The notes: generated from the sequence alone by a model not told the origin. A DNA stretch of 64,000 nucleotides from TMED109 sp002171375 (GCA_965657505.1 CBFHON010000001.1:310001-374000), one strand, 5' to 3'. Counted from the first letter of the stretch, positions 25,784 to 35,785 are shown. Translations and numbers: made by a program.

Positions 25784-26299
25784 TTAATCTTTTATAATAT
25801 TCTTTAAAAGTCTTAAGCCTTTTTCTTCTATATTTTTAATATCTTCTGCTGAAATAGATGATTGAAGGCTTTCTAAATATGTTAAATGTATATTTTCACT
25901 AGTTTTATAAGCTATGAATGACCACATATAGGCTTTTGACTCGTCAATATCAGTTCCAATTCCATTAGCATACATATTTGAAAGTGTTATTTGAGATTCT
26001 ATTGCTAAAGATTTATCATGTTTAAATAATTTTTGTGAAGAGTATAAGATTTTATCATACGCAATTTTATAATTAGGTTCTATACCTAATCCTTTTAGAT
26101 ACATTTGTCCTAAAAGATAATTTGCTACGGGGTTTCCTGTCGGAGCTATGTTTGTAAGAGATTTATAAGCAGACTCGTAGTTTTTATTATTAAATTCTTC
26201 GATAGCTTTATTAAGCAAGTAACCAGACATATCAGCAGACATTAATATTTTTGGTGAAATTATTAGAATAGTAGTAATAATTTTTAAGAATTTAATCAT
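25784..26299 (-). CDS. secreted Sel1/TPR-like repeat protein
   Basis: 171 residues with a signal peptide (hydrophobic 7-20, cleavage near LMSA). Sel1-type helical repeats follow: a KNYESAYKSL helix, GNPVANYLLGQMYLKGLGI (a standard Sel1 repeat) and a second one, AIESQITLSNMYANGIGTD, plus ESKAYMWSFIAYKT. Such repeats usually mediate protein contacts in the periplasm or envelope. The start is ATG 26299, 8 bases inside the end of the pentapeptide-repeat gene, so the two are coupled. Confidence 0.78.
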   Translation of the reverse strand: MIKFLKIITTILIISPKILMSADMSGYLLNKAIEEFNNKNYESAYKSLTNIAPTGNPVANYLLGQMYLKGLGIEPNYKIAYDKILYSSQKLFKHDKSLAIESQITLSNMYANGIGTDIDESKAYMWSFIAYKTSENIHLTYLESLQSSISAEDIKNIEEKGLRLLKNIIKD

Positions 26300-26765
26300 T
26301 TTTCTTACATCCTGAGTTATCAATTCCATATTTCATATTACTATTACATAAAATAACATTTTTAAAGCTTGTTTTTCTTATTCCAGCTTTTCTAAAATCA
26401 GCATTTATTGCTGAAGCACCATCCATCATAGAATGCCTAATTATTGCCCACCTAAATGAACTATTATCCAAATTAGTATTTTGTAGATTAACTCTTCTAA
26501 TATTAGCACCTTCTAAAGAGCAGTTTTTAAGGTTTGCTCCTTCTAAATTTGCTCTCCATAAATTAGCTTTATCTAAATTTGAACCTTCTAGGTTTGCCCC
26601 AACTAAATTTTTTTTTCTTAAGTCTGCTTCAGATAAATCACAATTAATACATTTATTGTCTTTAAGCAGTTTTTCTAAATCACCTTCATCATAAGAAAAA
26701 GTATATTTATAGCAAAGAGTACTTAAAAAACATATATATATGCATAATAAAAAATATTTAATCAT
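26292..26765 (-). CDS. secreted pentapeptide-repeat protein
   Basis: 157 residues with an N-terminal signal or anchor (about 1-24). A CINCDLSEADL entry is followed by a run of about a dozen A(N/D)LxG-type pentapeptides from about 45 to 140 (for example GANLEGSNLDKANLWRANLE), forming a right-handed quadrilateral beta-helix. Four cysteines lie near the ends of the solenoid. Function of such exported proteins is not known. Upstream and overlapping the Sel1-repeat gene. Confidence 0.85.
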   Translation of the reverse strand: MIKYFLLCIYICFLSTLCYKYTFSYDEGDLEKLLKDNKCINCDLSEADLRKKNLVGANLEGSNLDKANLWRANLEGANLKNCSLEGANIRRVNLQNTNLDNSSFRWAIIRHSMMDGASAINADFRKAGIRKTSFKNVILCNSNMKYGIDNSGCKKND

Positions 26766-26850
26766 AAGAATAATTTTCTGTTAATTAAATATTATATATA
26801 ACATATAATTAAGATATAATTAATTACTTTTAATATTATTTGAGGTGCTC

Positions 26851-27720
26851 ATGTTTGAAAATTTTTCAGAAAATAAAATTACCGTTAATGGTTTAAACAT
26901 AAATTATAAAATAGGGGGTAAAGGTGAACCTTTGCTTCTTCTTCATGGTTATCCTCAAACTCATATTTTATGGAGAAAAGTTGCACATTTATTTGCTAAA
27001 AATTATACAGTAGTATGTTCTGATTTGAGAGGTTATGGGGATAGTGATAAACCAAAATCAGATGATAAACACCTTACTTATTCAAAAAAATCTATGGCTT
27101 TTGATCAAAATGAATTAATGAAAGTACTCGGCTTTGATAAATATTATTTAGTTGGACATGATAGAGGAGGTAGAGTTGGACATAGAATGGCTATAGACTA
27201 TCCAAATAGTATTAATAAACTTTCTTTATTGGATATAGTGCCAACTTCCCATGTATTTGATAATACTAATGCTTTATTAGCGAAACGCTATTATCACTGG
27301 TTTTTCTTGATACAATCATTTCCACATCCTGAGACTATGATTGGAAAGGATCCAGAATATTATATTAGGTCTAAACTTAAGATGTGGGGGGCAAATAATG
27401 ATTATTTAACTGAAGGAATAATAAAAGAATATTTAAGATGTTTTACACCTGAAACTATTCATGCATCTTGTGAAGATTATAGAGCAGGAGCAAGTATTGA
27501 TTTAGTCCATCACAAGGAAGATTTTACTAAAAAAATAACTTGTCCTCTTCAAGTTCTTTGGGGAGCAAAAGCTACAGTTGAAGAACTATATGATCCTATA
27601 AAAGTTTGGAAAGAGTGGGCAAATAATGTAGAAGGAGAAAGTGTAAATTGTGGACATTTTCTTCCTGAAGAAAAACCTATGGAAACTTATGAATTAATTA
27701 ATAATTTTTTAAATAAATGA
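26851..27720 (+). CDS. alpha/beta hydrolase, fluoroacetate/haloacetate dehalogenase-like
   Basis: 289 residues. The nucleophile is Asp104 in GHDRGGRVGHR, with Arg105 and Arg108 placed to bind the substrate carboxylate, Asp128 as acid, and His269 in NCGHFLPEE as base. His149-Trp150 in YYHWFF and Tyr210 in CEDYRAG match the fluoride pocket of fluoroacetate dehalogenase (His155, Trp156 and Tyr219 of the Rhodopseudomonas enzyme, from memory). Defluorination is plausible, but epoxide hydrolysis by relatives cannot be excluded. The ATG at 26851 follows TGAGG; it may be co-transcribed with DUF502. Confidence 0.8.
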   Translation: MFENFSENKITVNGLNINYKIGGKGEPLLLLHGYPQTHILWRKVAHLFAKNYTVVCSDLRGYGDSDKPKSDDKHLTYSKKSMAFDQNELMKVLGFDKYYLVGHDRGGRVGHRMAIDYPNSINKLSLLDIVPTSHVFDNTNALLAKRYYHWFFLIQSFPHPETMIGKDPEYYIRSKLKMWGANNDYLTEGIIKEYLRCFTPETIHASCEDYRAGASIDLVHHKEDFTKKITCPLQVLWGAKATVEELYDPIKVWKEWANNVEGESVNCGHFLPEEKPMETYELINNFLNK

Positions 27721-27739
27721 GAAATATAATTGGATTAAT

Positions 27740-28390
27740 ATGAAAGATACAAAAAGTATATTTACAAAAATTAGAGGATACTTTCTTACCGGTATAATTG
27801 TTACAGCACCAATAGGATTAACTTTTTATGTATCTTTTCTATTTATTGGTTTCATTGATAGTAAAGTAAGAAATATTATACCAGTAAAATATCATTATGA
27901 TAATATTTTACCCTTCGAGATACCTGGAATAGGCCTTTTAATTGTTTTTATTATGTTAACTTTCATAGGTTTTTTAACAGCAGGAATTATTGGTAGATAC
28001 ATTATTAAACTTGGTGAAAGAATTATAGCAAGATTGCCTATTATTAGATCTGTATATGGTGCTTTAAAACAAATTTTTGAAAGTGTACTTAAAACATCAT
28101 CTAAATCTTTTCGAGAAGTTGTATTAATTGAATACCCTCGAAAAGGAATATGGGCAATTGGTTTTATTACAGGAGATACTAAAGGAGAAGTTCAAGAATC
28201 ATCAAAAGATGAACTGGTTAATGTGTTTTTACCAACTACTCCAAATCCAACATCTGGTTTTTTACTCTTTGTTCCGAGAAAAGATTTAAGAGTTCTAAAT
28301 ATGAATGTAGAAGAAGGTATTAAAATGGTTATTTCAGGTGGAATAGTAACACCAAAGTTTAAAAAAAAATATATGAAGAATAAAAATTAG
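27740..28390 (+). CDS. DUF502-family inner-membrane protein
   Basis: 216 residues. Two membrane helices (about 12-36 and 58-88) and then the conserved DUF502 part: RLPIIRSVYGALKQIFESVL, VVLIEYPRKGIWAIGFITG, FLPTTPNPTSGFLLFVPR. The molecular role is unknown. Its position next to recG, sdhE and mfd is a familiar alphaproteobacterial neighbourhood. Convergent with recG, 8 bases between stops. Confidence 0.9.
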   Translation: MKDTKSIFTKIRGYFLTGIIVTAPIGLTFYVSFLFIGFIDSKVRNIIPVKYHYDNILPFEIPGIGLLIVFIMLTFIGFLTAGIIGRYIIKLGERIIARLPIIRSVYGALKQIFESVLKTSSKSFREVVLIEYPRKGIWAIGFITGDTKGEVQESSKDELVNVFLPTTPNPTSGFLLFVPRKDLRVLNMNVEEGIKMVISGGIVTPKFKKKYMKNKN

Positions 28391-28398
28391 TATATAAA

Positions 28399-30480
28399 TT
28401 ATCCAGATTTAATAAGTTTTACTGCCTTATCTTGACCGAACAAATATAAAAGTTGTTTAAGTTTTTCACCTTCTATTCCGATAAGATTAGGATTTTCATT
28501 TATAATCATTTTTGAATTTTTATTTGCTATTTTAATTAAATTTTCATGTATATTAATATCTAATATTTTAAACATTTGACCTCCTGATTGTCTTGTTCCT
28601 AATATTTCACCTGCGCCTCTAAGCTTTAAATCTTTTTCTGATATTAAGAAACCATTGTTTGTTTCTCTCATAACTGTTAAGCGTTCTCTGGCTATTTCTC
28701 CTATTTTTTGATCATAAAGTAATATACAGACCGAATTTTTTGTACCTCTACCAATTCTTCCTCTAAGTTGGTGTAATTGAGCTAAGCCAAATCTTTCTGC
28801 GTGCTCTATAATCATGATTGTTGCATTTGGTATATCTATACCTACTTCAATTACAGTAGTTGAGACTAATATTTTTTTTTCGTTTTTACTAAATTGAAGT
28901 AATGAATTCTCTTTATCCCGACTATCCATTTGACCATGAACAATAGCTACATTATTTGGAAAAATATTATGTAAATATTTTTGTCTTGTTTCTGCTGCTG
29001 CTAAATCTAGTTTTTCAGAATCTTTTACTAAGGGACAAACCCAAAATATTTGTTCATTATTTTTTATTGCCCGAGAAATAGCTTTAATAACTTCGTTCAT
29101 TCTGGGAATACTAACACTAATTGTTTCTATTTTTGCTCTATTTATTGGTTTAGAGTGTATTATGGATATATCCATATCGCCATAATCTGTAAGAACTAAA
29201 GTTCGAGGAATAGGTGTCGCAGTCATAACCATAAAATCTGTATTAGGAGATTTTTTAGATAACTCTAATCTTTGATAAACTCCAAACCTATGTTGTTCAT
29301 CAATAATGGCTAATCTTAAGTTTTTAAATTTAATATTTGACTGAATTAGAGCATGTGTTCCAATTATAATATTAATTTTTCCATTATTAATATCATCAAT
29401 AATATTAATTTTTATATTTTTTTGCATTTTACTAGTTAATAAAGCTATACGAATACCTATTATATTCTCATATTTCTTAAAGAATAAATAATGTTGGTAT
29501 GCAAGAATTTCTGTAGGAGCCATTAATGCACCTTGGAATCCATGCTCCACTACGTGAAGAATTGATAGGAATGCAACTATAGTTTTTCCACTTCCTACAT
29601 CTCCTTGCAATAGTCTATACATTCTTTTATTTAAGTTGATATCTTCATATATTGTTTTTAAAACATCCTGCTGATCATCAGTTAGCTTAAAAGGTAGATT
29701 ATTAATTAATTTATCTTTTAATGTATTAATATTTATTAGAGTTTTTTGTTCAGTTTTATGTTTATGTTTTCTAATTAAATTTAAAGCTAATTGTCTCGAA
29801 AGAGCTTCATCATATGCTAGTCTCTCTTTATATAGATGGGCATTTTCAACTTCTTCTAATGTTTTTGGAAAATGTAATTTTAATAACGATTTATTAAAAC
29901 TTTGCCAATTTTTATCTTTTAATAATTCTGAATTGATCCATTCGCTAAATCCTGGAATTTCTGAAATAGAATATTTTACTGCAGCTTTAATTTTTTTATG
30001 TGATAAGCCTGAAGTTAGTGGATATGTAGTTTCATAAATAGGAATAATTTCTTCTAATTTTTTAATTTGTATATAATCTGGGTGTATTACTTGCCATTTA
30101 TTTCCTTTTCTTATTAGTTCTCCACTAATTGTAATTTCATTATCTTTTATAAAATTATTTAAAAACCAATTTCGATTAACATTAAAGTAAATAATCTCTA
30201 ATATTTGGTCATTAACTTCTAATGTTACTATGGATATTTTGGGTTTCTTATAACTAGACCAACTACTTTTAACTTTTCCATTTATAATTATTCTTTTGTA
30301 TATATATTCATCTTTTAATGAATTAATTTTTATTCTTTTAATTATTGAATTTGGGAGATGAAATATAATATCTAGTAATCTACTGCCGCATAGTTTATCA
30401 AATAAAAGTATATTTTTTGGGCCAAACCCATTTAATTTATCAATTTTATTATATAATTCATCTAGTAATTTTAGAGACAT
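28399..30480 (-). CDS. recG: ATP-dependent DNA helicase RecG
   Basis: 693 residues, full length. Branch-migrates stalled replication forks. The N-terminal wedge (OB-fold) domain is followed by helicase motifs: Walker A GDVGSGKT, MAPTEILAYQH, DEQHRFG, TATPIPRT, and VIEVGIDIPNA with QLRGRIGRG in domain 2, then RGAGEILGTRQSG, the RecG-specific TRG region. The start is ATG 30480; an in-frame codon at 30513 would add 11 residues not in the family. A GTAGGAGC site lies 12 bases upstream. Confidence 0.96.
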   Translation of the reverse strand: MSLKLLDELYNKIDKLNGFGPKNILLFDKLCGSRLLDIIFHLPNSIIKRIKINSLKDEYIYKRIIINGKVKSSWSSYKKPKISIVTLEVNDQILEIIYFNVNRNWFLNNFIKDNEITISGELIRKGNKWQVIHPDYIQIKKLEEIIPIYETTYPLTSGLSHKKIKAAVKYSISEIPGFSEWINSELLKDKNWQSFNKSLLKLHFPKTLEEVENAHLYKERLAYDEALSRQLALNLIRKHKHKTEQKTLININTLKDKLINNLPFKLTDDQQDVLKTIYEDINLNKRMYRLLQGDVGSGKTIVAFLSILHVVEHGFQGALMAPTEILAYQHYLFFKKYENIIGIRIALLTSKMQKNIKINIIDDINNGKINIIIGTHALIQSNIKFKNLRLAIIDEQHRFGVYQRLELSKKSPNTDFMVMTATPIPRTLVLTDYGDMDISIIHSKPINRAKIETISVSIPRMNEVIKAISRAIKNNEQIFWVCPLVKDSEKLDLAAAETRQKYLHNIFPNNVAIVHGQMDSRDKENSLLQFSKNEKKILVSTTVIEVGIDIPNATIMIIEHAERFGLAQLHQLRGRIGRGTKNSVCILLYDQKIGEIARERLTVMRETNNGFLISEKDLKLRGAGEILGTRQSGGQMFKILDINIHENLIKIANKNSKMIINENPNLIGIEGEKLKQLLYLFGQDKAVKLIKSG

Positions 30481-30571
30481 TATGTATTTTGCTCCTACAT
30501 ATATTATAATCACTGTATTTTTTATTATATAATGATAACAGCAATATATAATTTTTAAGGATATTATAAAA

Positions 30572-30841
30572 GTGAATAAAAAACTTAAAAAATTAAAGTT
30601 TAGATCATGGCATAGGGGAATGAGAGAAATGGATATATTAATGGGTGGTTTCTTCGATATGTTTCAGAAAGATTTTTCATTAAAAGAGATTAATGAAATT
30701 GAAAATTTTATTATACCATTATCCGATAATGATTTATATAATTGTTTTACTAGTAAAATTAATTGGCCTAATAACCTCTCAGATAGTTTAAAAGATAAAT
30801 TAGAAATTTATTCAAATAAAAACGGATTGAACAATTCTTAA
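30572..30841 (+). CDS. sdhE: succinate dehydrogenase assembly factor (flavinylation)
   Basis: 89 residues. The family core KFRSWHRGMREMDILMGGF at 9-27 includes the RGxxE motif (RGMRE) needed for covalent FAD attachment to SdhA. The start codon is GTG at 30572 after a TAAGGA site. Located between recG and mfd, the usual alphaproteobacterial place. Its 3' end may overlap the true N-terminus of mfd. Confidence 0.92.
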   Translation: MNKKLKKLKFRSWHRGMREMDILMGGFFDMFQKDFSLKEINEIENFIIPLSDNDLYNCFTSKINWPNNLSDSLKDKLEIYSNKNGLNNS

Positions 30842-30899
30842 ATCATTTATTCAAGATAATAATACTAAAAATATTGGAGGTATAATAGAAGGGCTTGAT

Positions 30900-33800
30900 G
30901 TGTTCTCTATTGGAGAAACAATATTAAGAGATAGTGAAATATCTATTGTATATGTAGTAAAAAATGAAGATAAATTATATAAAATTTCTAAGTTATTTGA
31001 GCAGCTTTATCCAGATATTAATTATGTAAATATTCCAGCATGGGATTGTTTGCCTTACGATAGTTTATCGCCTAGTACTCGAGTTTCAGGGGAAAGAATA
31101 AATAGTTTTTTAAAAATAATAGATAAAAATAATCCAGTTCGTTTGGTAATAATAACAGTAAATGCTTTGATACAAAAAAATATACCCTTAAAATATTTTC
31201 CTAATAATATTAGGAAGCTAACTATAGGTGCCGAAATAAATTTATCCTCCTTTGTAAAAAATGCAATTGATACAGGTTATAGAAGGACTGGCAATGTAAT
31301 GGATATTGGAGAAATTACTGTTAGGGGAGGTATTGTAGATATTTATTCACCTAATTATACGGATCCTATAAGAATTGATTTCTTTGGAGATGAAATAGAA
31401 GAATTAAAGTTTTTTGATCCTTTAACTCAACTTACAAAAGTTTCAATTAATAATGTAACAGTATTACCAATTTCTGAAATACTTTTAAATACTGATAATA
31501 TTGATTTATTTAAGTACAATTATAGAAAAACTTTTGGAAGTAATGCATCACAAGATGAATTTTTTCAGTCTATATCCGAAGGAATTCATTATCCTGGCTT
31601 AGAACATTGGGCTAGTTTATTTTATCCAAAACTTGAATCAATCTTTGATATTTTAGATGATAATTTTTCATATATCTTTGATAATTCATTTGATGATTAT
31701 TGTGAAATGCGCTTTGATGATATAAAAGATTACTTTAATACACGAGATATAGCTTTTAAAGAGGCTATAAAAAATAAAAATGTTACGGATTGTTATAAGC
31801 CTGTTTGTAGTAGTGAATTATATCTTAATGAAACTCAATTAAATAACTTTATTTCTAATAAATTATCTATAAAAATTTCCCCGTTTAGAAACCCCAAAAT
31901 TGATAGTAATTTAGAAGGTAAAAATGTTCCTAATTTTTGGTTAAATAAGAAAGTTAAATCAACAGATTTATTTGAAGATTTAATTTCTTTTATAAATAAT
32001 AAAATAGAACAAGATTATAAAATTATTATTGCATGTAAATCTAATGGTAGTAGAAAATTATTTTCTGAGCAGTTAAATAAATATGGTATCTATAATTTAG
32101 ATTTAGATAATTCATGGCACATTAAAGAGTTTAGTTCAAACAAGAAAATTTCTCTTTTAATTGGTAATTTAGAAAAAGGTTTTGAAATAGATGCTAATAT
32201 AATAATATCAGAGACTGATGTTTTTGGAAAAAAATATTCACGAATTAATAAATCTAAAAAATTAGAAATTGCACTTGAAGAGGCAGAATCATTTACGGTT
32301 GGTGATTATTTAGTTCACTTAGAATACGGAGTAGGTAGGTATAATGGACTTAAAGTTGTAGATATTAATAATGTTAAACATGATTGTTTAGAATTAGAAT
32401 ATTTATCAAAAGATAAATTATTAGTTCCAGTCCAAAATATTAATCTTTTAAGCAAATTTTCTAGTAAGAATTCTGAAGCGCTTCTTGATAAATTAGGAAG
32501 TAAGACGTGGAGTAATAAAAAACGAAAAGTAAAAGAAAAAATTAGAGATATTGCAGAAAATTTAGTTAGAGTAGCTTCTGAAAGAAAGCTAGGTAAAGCA
32601 ATTAAATTAACTTGTAATACTAATGATTATGATGATTTTGTATCAAAATTTGAATATTATGAAACGGATGATCAATTAGATGCTATAAAAGATGTTTTAA
32701 AAGATATAAATTCCGAACAACCAATGGATAGGTTAGTTTGCGGTGATGTTGGATTTGGTAAAACTGAAGTTGCAATGAGGGCTGCATATATTGCAGCCAA
32801 ATCCAAATCTCAAGTTTTAGTAATTGCACCAACTACTATTTTAGCTCGTCAACATTTTGAAACTTTCTCTAAAAGATTTAGTGACGATAATATTTCTATA
32901 GCGCATATGTCCAGATTAACTAAAGATAAAGAGAAGAAAGTTATTACTACAAATTTAAAAAATGGTTTAGTAGATATAGTTATTGGAACTCATACTTTAT
33001 TATCAGATAAAATTTTATTTAAAAATTTATGTTTAGTAATAGTAGATGAAGAACAAAGATTTGGAGTAAGTCAAAAGGAAAAATTAAAAAATTTAACTAT
33101 AAATTCTCATATTTTAACTTTAACTGCTACTCCTATACCTCGCACATTACATATGGCTTTGTCAGGTATTAAAGATTTGTCTATAATTGCCTCCGCACCT
33201 CAAGAAAGATTGCCTATAAGATCATTCGTAACTCCTTTTAATGATTTTAATATTAAAGAAGGAATTCAAAGAGAGTTACATAGAGGTGGGCAAGTATATT
33301 TTATTGTCCCTCGTATTAAAGATATAAAAGATGTTCACGATAAAATCTCTACTTTAATTGATAATGCTTTTATTTCTTCTGTTCATGGTAGAATGTCATC
33401 AAATGAAATAGAAAATACAATGATAGATTTCTATGAAGGTAAATGTAATATTTTAATTGCAACCTCTATAATAGAAAATGGATTAGATATACCAAATGCC
33501 AATACTATTTTTATCTACAATGCTGATATGTTTGGTCTAGGACAATTATACCAATTGAAAGGAAGAGTGGGAAGATCAGATAAGAGAGCATATGCATATT
33601 ATTTATTAAGTAATAAAAGAACAATGACCTCTAATGCAGAAAAAAGATTATATGCAATTCAGTCTTTAGAGGGATTAGGGGCAGGATTTAGCTTAGCTGC
33701 GCATGATTTAGATATAAGAGGGGCAGGTAATTTATTAGGGGATGAACAATCCGGTCAGATAAAAGAAGTAGGCGTTAGTTTATACCAACAACTCCTAAAT

Positions 33801-34295
33801 GAAGCTGTTTCTGATTTGAAAGGTATAACAAAAAGTAAAAAAAATATATTACCACAAATTAATATTCAAGCACCTGCTCTAATTCCAGAAAATTATATAT
33901 TGGACCTTAGTGTAAGACTGCAAACTTATAGAAGACTAGGTAATTTAAAAGAAAATAATGAATTTGAATCTTTTGGTATTGAATTGATAGATAGATTTGG
34001 AGCTATTCCTAAAGAGCTCAACTATTTAATAAAAGTAATGAAAATTAAATTAAATTGTGAAAGTGCTGGTATACAGCGAATTGATAGTGGTATAAATGGT
34101 GCAACATTAGAAGTTATAAATAATGGATATATAGATCCAGAAAAATTTATAGGCTGGCTAAAATCTTCAATATATGATGTGAAAATAAGAACTGACCAAA
34201 AAATTAATATTAGTTATAAATGGAATAGTATAGAAGAAAGACTTGATATACTAGAAGATATTACTTTGCAAATTAAAAATTTAATAGATAACTAA
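30900..34295 (+). CDS. mfd: transcription-repair coupling factor Mfd
   Basis: 1131 residues from GTG 30900. Removes stalled RNA polymerase and recruits UvrA. UvrB-homology region with PAWDCLPYDSLSPS near 50, RNA-polymerase interaction domain around VGDYLVHLEYGVGRYNGL, then translocase motifs GDVGFGKTEVAMRAA, DEEQRFGVSQKEK, TATPIPRTL, IENGLDIPNANT, QLKGRVGRS and the C-terminal TRCF domain. The frame stays open upstream and encodes NIGGIIEGLDVFSIGE, which resembles the family N-terminus, but holds no ATG, GTG or TTG, so the start is uncertain. Confidence 0.96.
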   Translation: MFSIGETILRDSEISIVYVVKNEDKLYKISKLFEQLYPDINYVNIPAWDCLPYDSLSPSTRVSGERINSFLKIIDKNNPVRLVIITVNALIQKNIPLKYFPNNIRKLTIGAEINLSSFVKNAIDTGYRRTGNVMDIGEITVRGGIVDIYSPNYTDPIRIDFFGDEIEELKFFDPLTQLTKVSINNVTVLPISEILLNTDNIDLFKYNYRKTFGSNASQDEFFQSISEGIHYPGLEHWASLFYPKLESIFDILDDNFSYIFDNSFDDYCEMRFDDIKDYFNTRDIAFKEAIKNKNVTDCYKPVCSSELYLNETQLNNFISNKLSIKISPFRNPKIDSNLEGKNVPNFWLNKKVKSTDLFEDLISFINNKIEQDYKIIIACKSNGSRKLFSEQLNKYGIYNLDLDNSWHIKEFSSNKKISLLIGNLEKGFEIDANIIISETDVFGKKYSRINKSKKLEIALEEAESFTVGDYLVHLEYGVGRYNGLKVVDINNVKHDCLELEYLSKDKLLVPVQNINLLSKFSSKNSEALLDKLGSKTWSNKKRKVKEKIRDIAENLVRVASERKLGKAIKLTCNTNDYDDFVSKFEYYETDDQLDAIKDVLKDINSEQPMDRLVCGDVGFGKTEVAMRAAYIAAKSKSQVLVIAPTTILARQHFETFSKRFSDDNISIAHMSRLTKDKEKKVITTNLKNGLVDIVIGTHTLLSDKILFKNLCLVIVDEEQRFGVSQKEKLKNLTINSHILTLTATPIPRTLHMALSGIKDLSIIASAPQERLPIRSFVTPFNDFNIKEGIQRELHRGGQVYFIVPRIKDIKDVHDKISTLIDNAFISSVHGRMSSNEIENTMIDFYEGKCNILIATSIIENGLDIPNANTIFIYNADMFGLGQLYQLKGRVGRSDKRAYAYYLLSNKRTMTSNAEKRLYAIQSLEGLGAGFSLAAHDLDIRGAGNLLGDEQSGQIKEVGVSLYQQLLNEAVSDLKGITKSKKNILPQINIQAPALIPENYILDLSVRLQTYRRLGNLKENNEFESFGIELIDRFGAIPKELNYLIKVMKIKLNCESAGIQRIDSGINGATLEVINNGYIDPEKFIGWLKSSIYDVKIRTDQKINISYKWNSIEERLDILEDITLQIKNLIDN

Positions 34296-34930
34296 ATTGC
34301 ATTTTCTAATAAGCAAGTCTCAAATATTTTTTTGAATACTTCACTCTCTTGAGCACCAGATATAGCATAATTATTATTTATAATAAAAAAAGGAACTCCT
34401 GAAACACCTTTAGATCTAGAATTTTCATCTGATGTTTGAATTATATTTCTTAAATCTTTTCTATTCTTAAATAAGTCCTCATTAAAATCTTTAATATTAT
34501 TTGATATAGCTATATTGGTTAATTCACTTAAATTTCCAATATTTTTACCTTTAATAAAAAAAGCATCAAATAATGATTCAGCTATTTCATTTTGCAAATT
34601 TTGTTCTTTACTAAGTTCAATTAACATATGGGAATAAAAAGAATTAGGCATAATAAACATTTCATTAAAGTTAAAAGAAATATTAGAAGAAGAACCAGCT
34701 TGTTTTATTTGCTCATAGATACTATCTGCTCTTTCTTTTCCTCCAAATTTTGTAGAAAGATATAATTCTCTATTTATCCCTTCAATTGGCATATTTGGAT
34801 TTAATTGGAAAGCATGCCAATTAATTTCAAACTCTTGACCTTTGTAATCTTCGATAGCTTTATCTAGTCTTTTCTTTCCAATATAACACCAAGGACAGAC
34901 TGTATCAGATACTATATCTATTTTTATCAT
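34292..34930 (-). CDS. DsbA-family oxidoreductase (FrnE/HCCA isomerase-like)
   Basis: 212 residues, cytoplasmic thioredoxin fold with helical insertion. The active-site CPWC is at 12-15 (SDTVCPWCYIGKKRL), the cis-proline loop is GVSGVPFFIINNNYAISGAQ. This matches the FrnE-like branch of the DsbA superfamily, thought to act in redox stress or as polyketide/quinone-type isomerases. No signal peptide, so it is not a periplasmic DsbA. Its stop overlaps the convergent mfd stop by 4 bases (CTAA). Confidence 0.88.
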   Translation of the reverse strand: MIKIDIVSDTVCPWCYIGKKRLDKAIEDYKGQEFEINWHAFQLNPNMPIEGINRELYLSTKFGGKERADSIYEQIKQAGSSSNISFNFNEMFIMPNSFYSHMLIELSKEQNLQNEIAESLFDAFFIKGKNIGNLSELTNIAISNNIKDFNEDLFKNRKDLRNIIQTSDENSRSKGVSGVPFFIINNNYAISGAQESEVFKKIFETCLLENAI

Positions 34931-35005
34931 TTTTGACCTTAAAATTTATATTACATATAGTATGTAATTATTATATTAAATGAAAAAAAAATAAAGGATA
35001 AAAAT

Positions 35006-35785
35006 ATGCATGATTTAGCTATTTTAGAAAAAATAAAGCTTAATAATAAAACAGCTATGATTACTGGTGCGTCAAGAGGATTAGGAAGAAGGTTTAGTTC
35101 TGTATTAAGTAATATGGGAGCTAATGTGGTACTAGCAGCTAGAAATAAAGATAAATTATTAGAAACACAAGAAATTATTAAGCAATCTAATGGAGAGTGC
35201 TATATTGTCGATATGGATGTAAATTCTGAAGATTCAATTAATAATGCATTTAATAAAGCAGAAAAAAAATATGGAGAAGTATCTATTTTAATAAATAATG
35301 CTGGAATAGCAATTTCTAAATCATCACTTAAAACTTCAATTGAAGATTGGGATAATGTAATGAATACAAATTTAAGAGGTGTTTTTGCTTGTTCTAAAGT
35401 TTTTGCAAATAGATTAGTAGCTAAACAAAAAGCTGGTAAAATTGTAAATATATCATCAATTGCAGCAGAGATTGTTTTAGGAGAATACTTATCTTCTTAT
35501 TGTGCTTCTAAGGCAGCGGTAAGTCATTTAACTAGAACTTTAGCTTTCGAATATGCTAAATACAATATCCAGGTAAATGCAATTGCACCAGGTTATATTT
35601 TAACTGACCTTAATAAAAATTTCTTTGATACTAATGAAGGAAAAGAAATGATAGAAACTATACCTCAAAAAAGATTAGGTAAACCAGAAGAGCTTGATGG
35701 AGCCTTATTATTATTATGCTCTGAATTAGGTTCATTTATGACTGGAAGTGTTATTAGAGTAGATGGTGGGCATGTTATTGGTTAA
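35006..35785 (+). CDS. short-chain dehydrogenase/reductase
   Basis: 259 residues. NAD(P) motif TGASRGLGRRFS near 19-30, NNAGIA, catalytic Ser (NISSIAAE), Tyr-x3-Lys in SSYCASKAAVSH and the C-terminal GSVIRVDGGHVIG, which is close to 3-oxoacyl-ACP reductase/gluconate 5-dehydrogenase-like SDRs. Substrate unknown. A good ribosome site AAAGGAT precedes the ATG. The stop shares a TTAA with the convergent sensor kinase. Confidence 0.88.
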   Translation: MHDLAILEKIKLNNKTAMITGASRGLGRRFSSVLSNMGANVVLAARNKDKLLETQEIIKQSNGECYIVDMDVNSEDSINNAFNKAEKKYGEVSILINNAGIAISKSSLKTSIEDWDNVMNTNLRGVFACSKVFANRLVAKQKAGKIVNISSIAAEIVLGEYLSSYCASKAAVSHLTRTLAFEYAKYNIQVNAIAPGYILTDLNKNFFDTNEGKEMIETIPQKRLGKPEELDGALLLLCSELGSFMTGSVIRVDGGHVIG

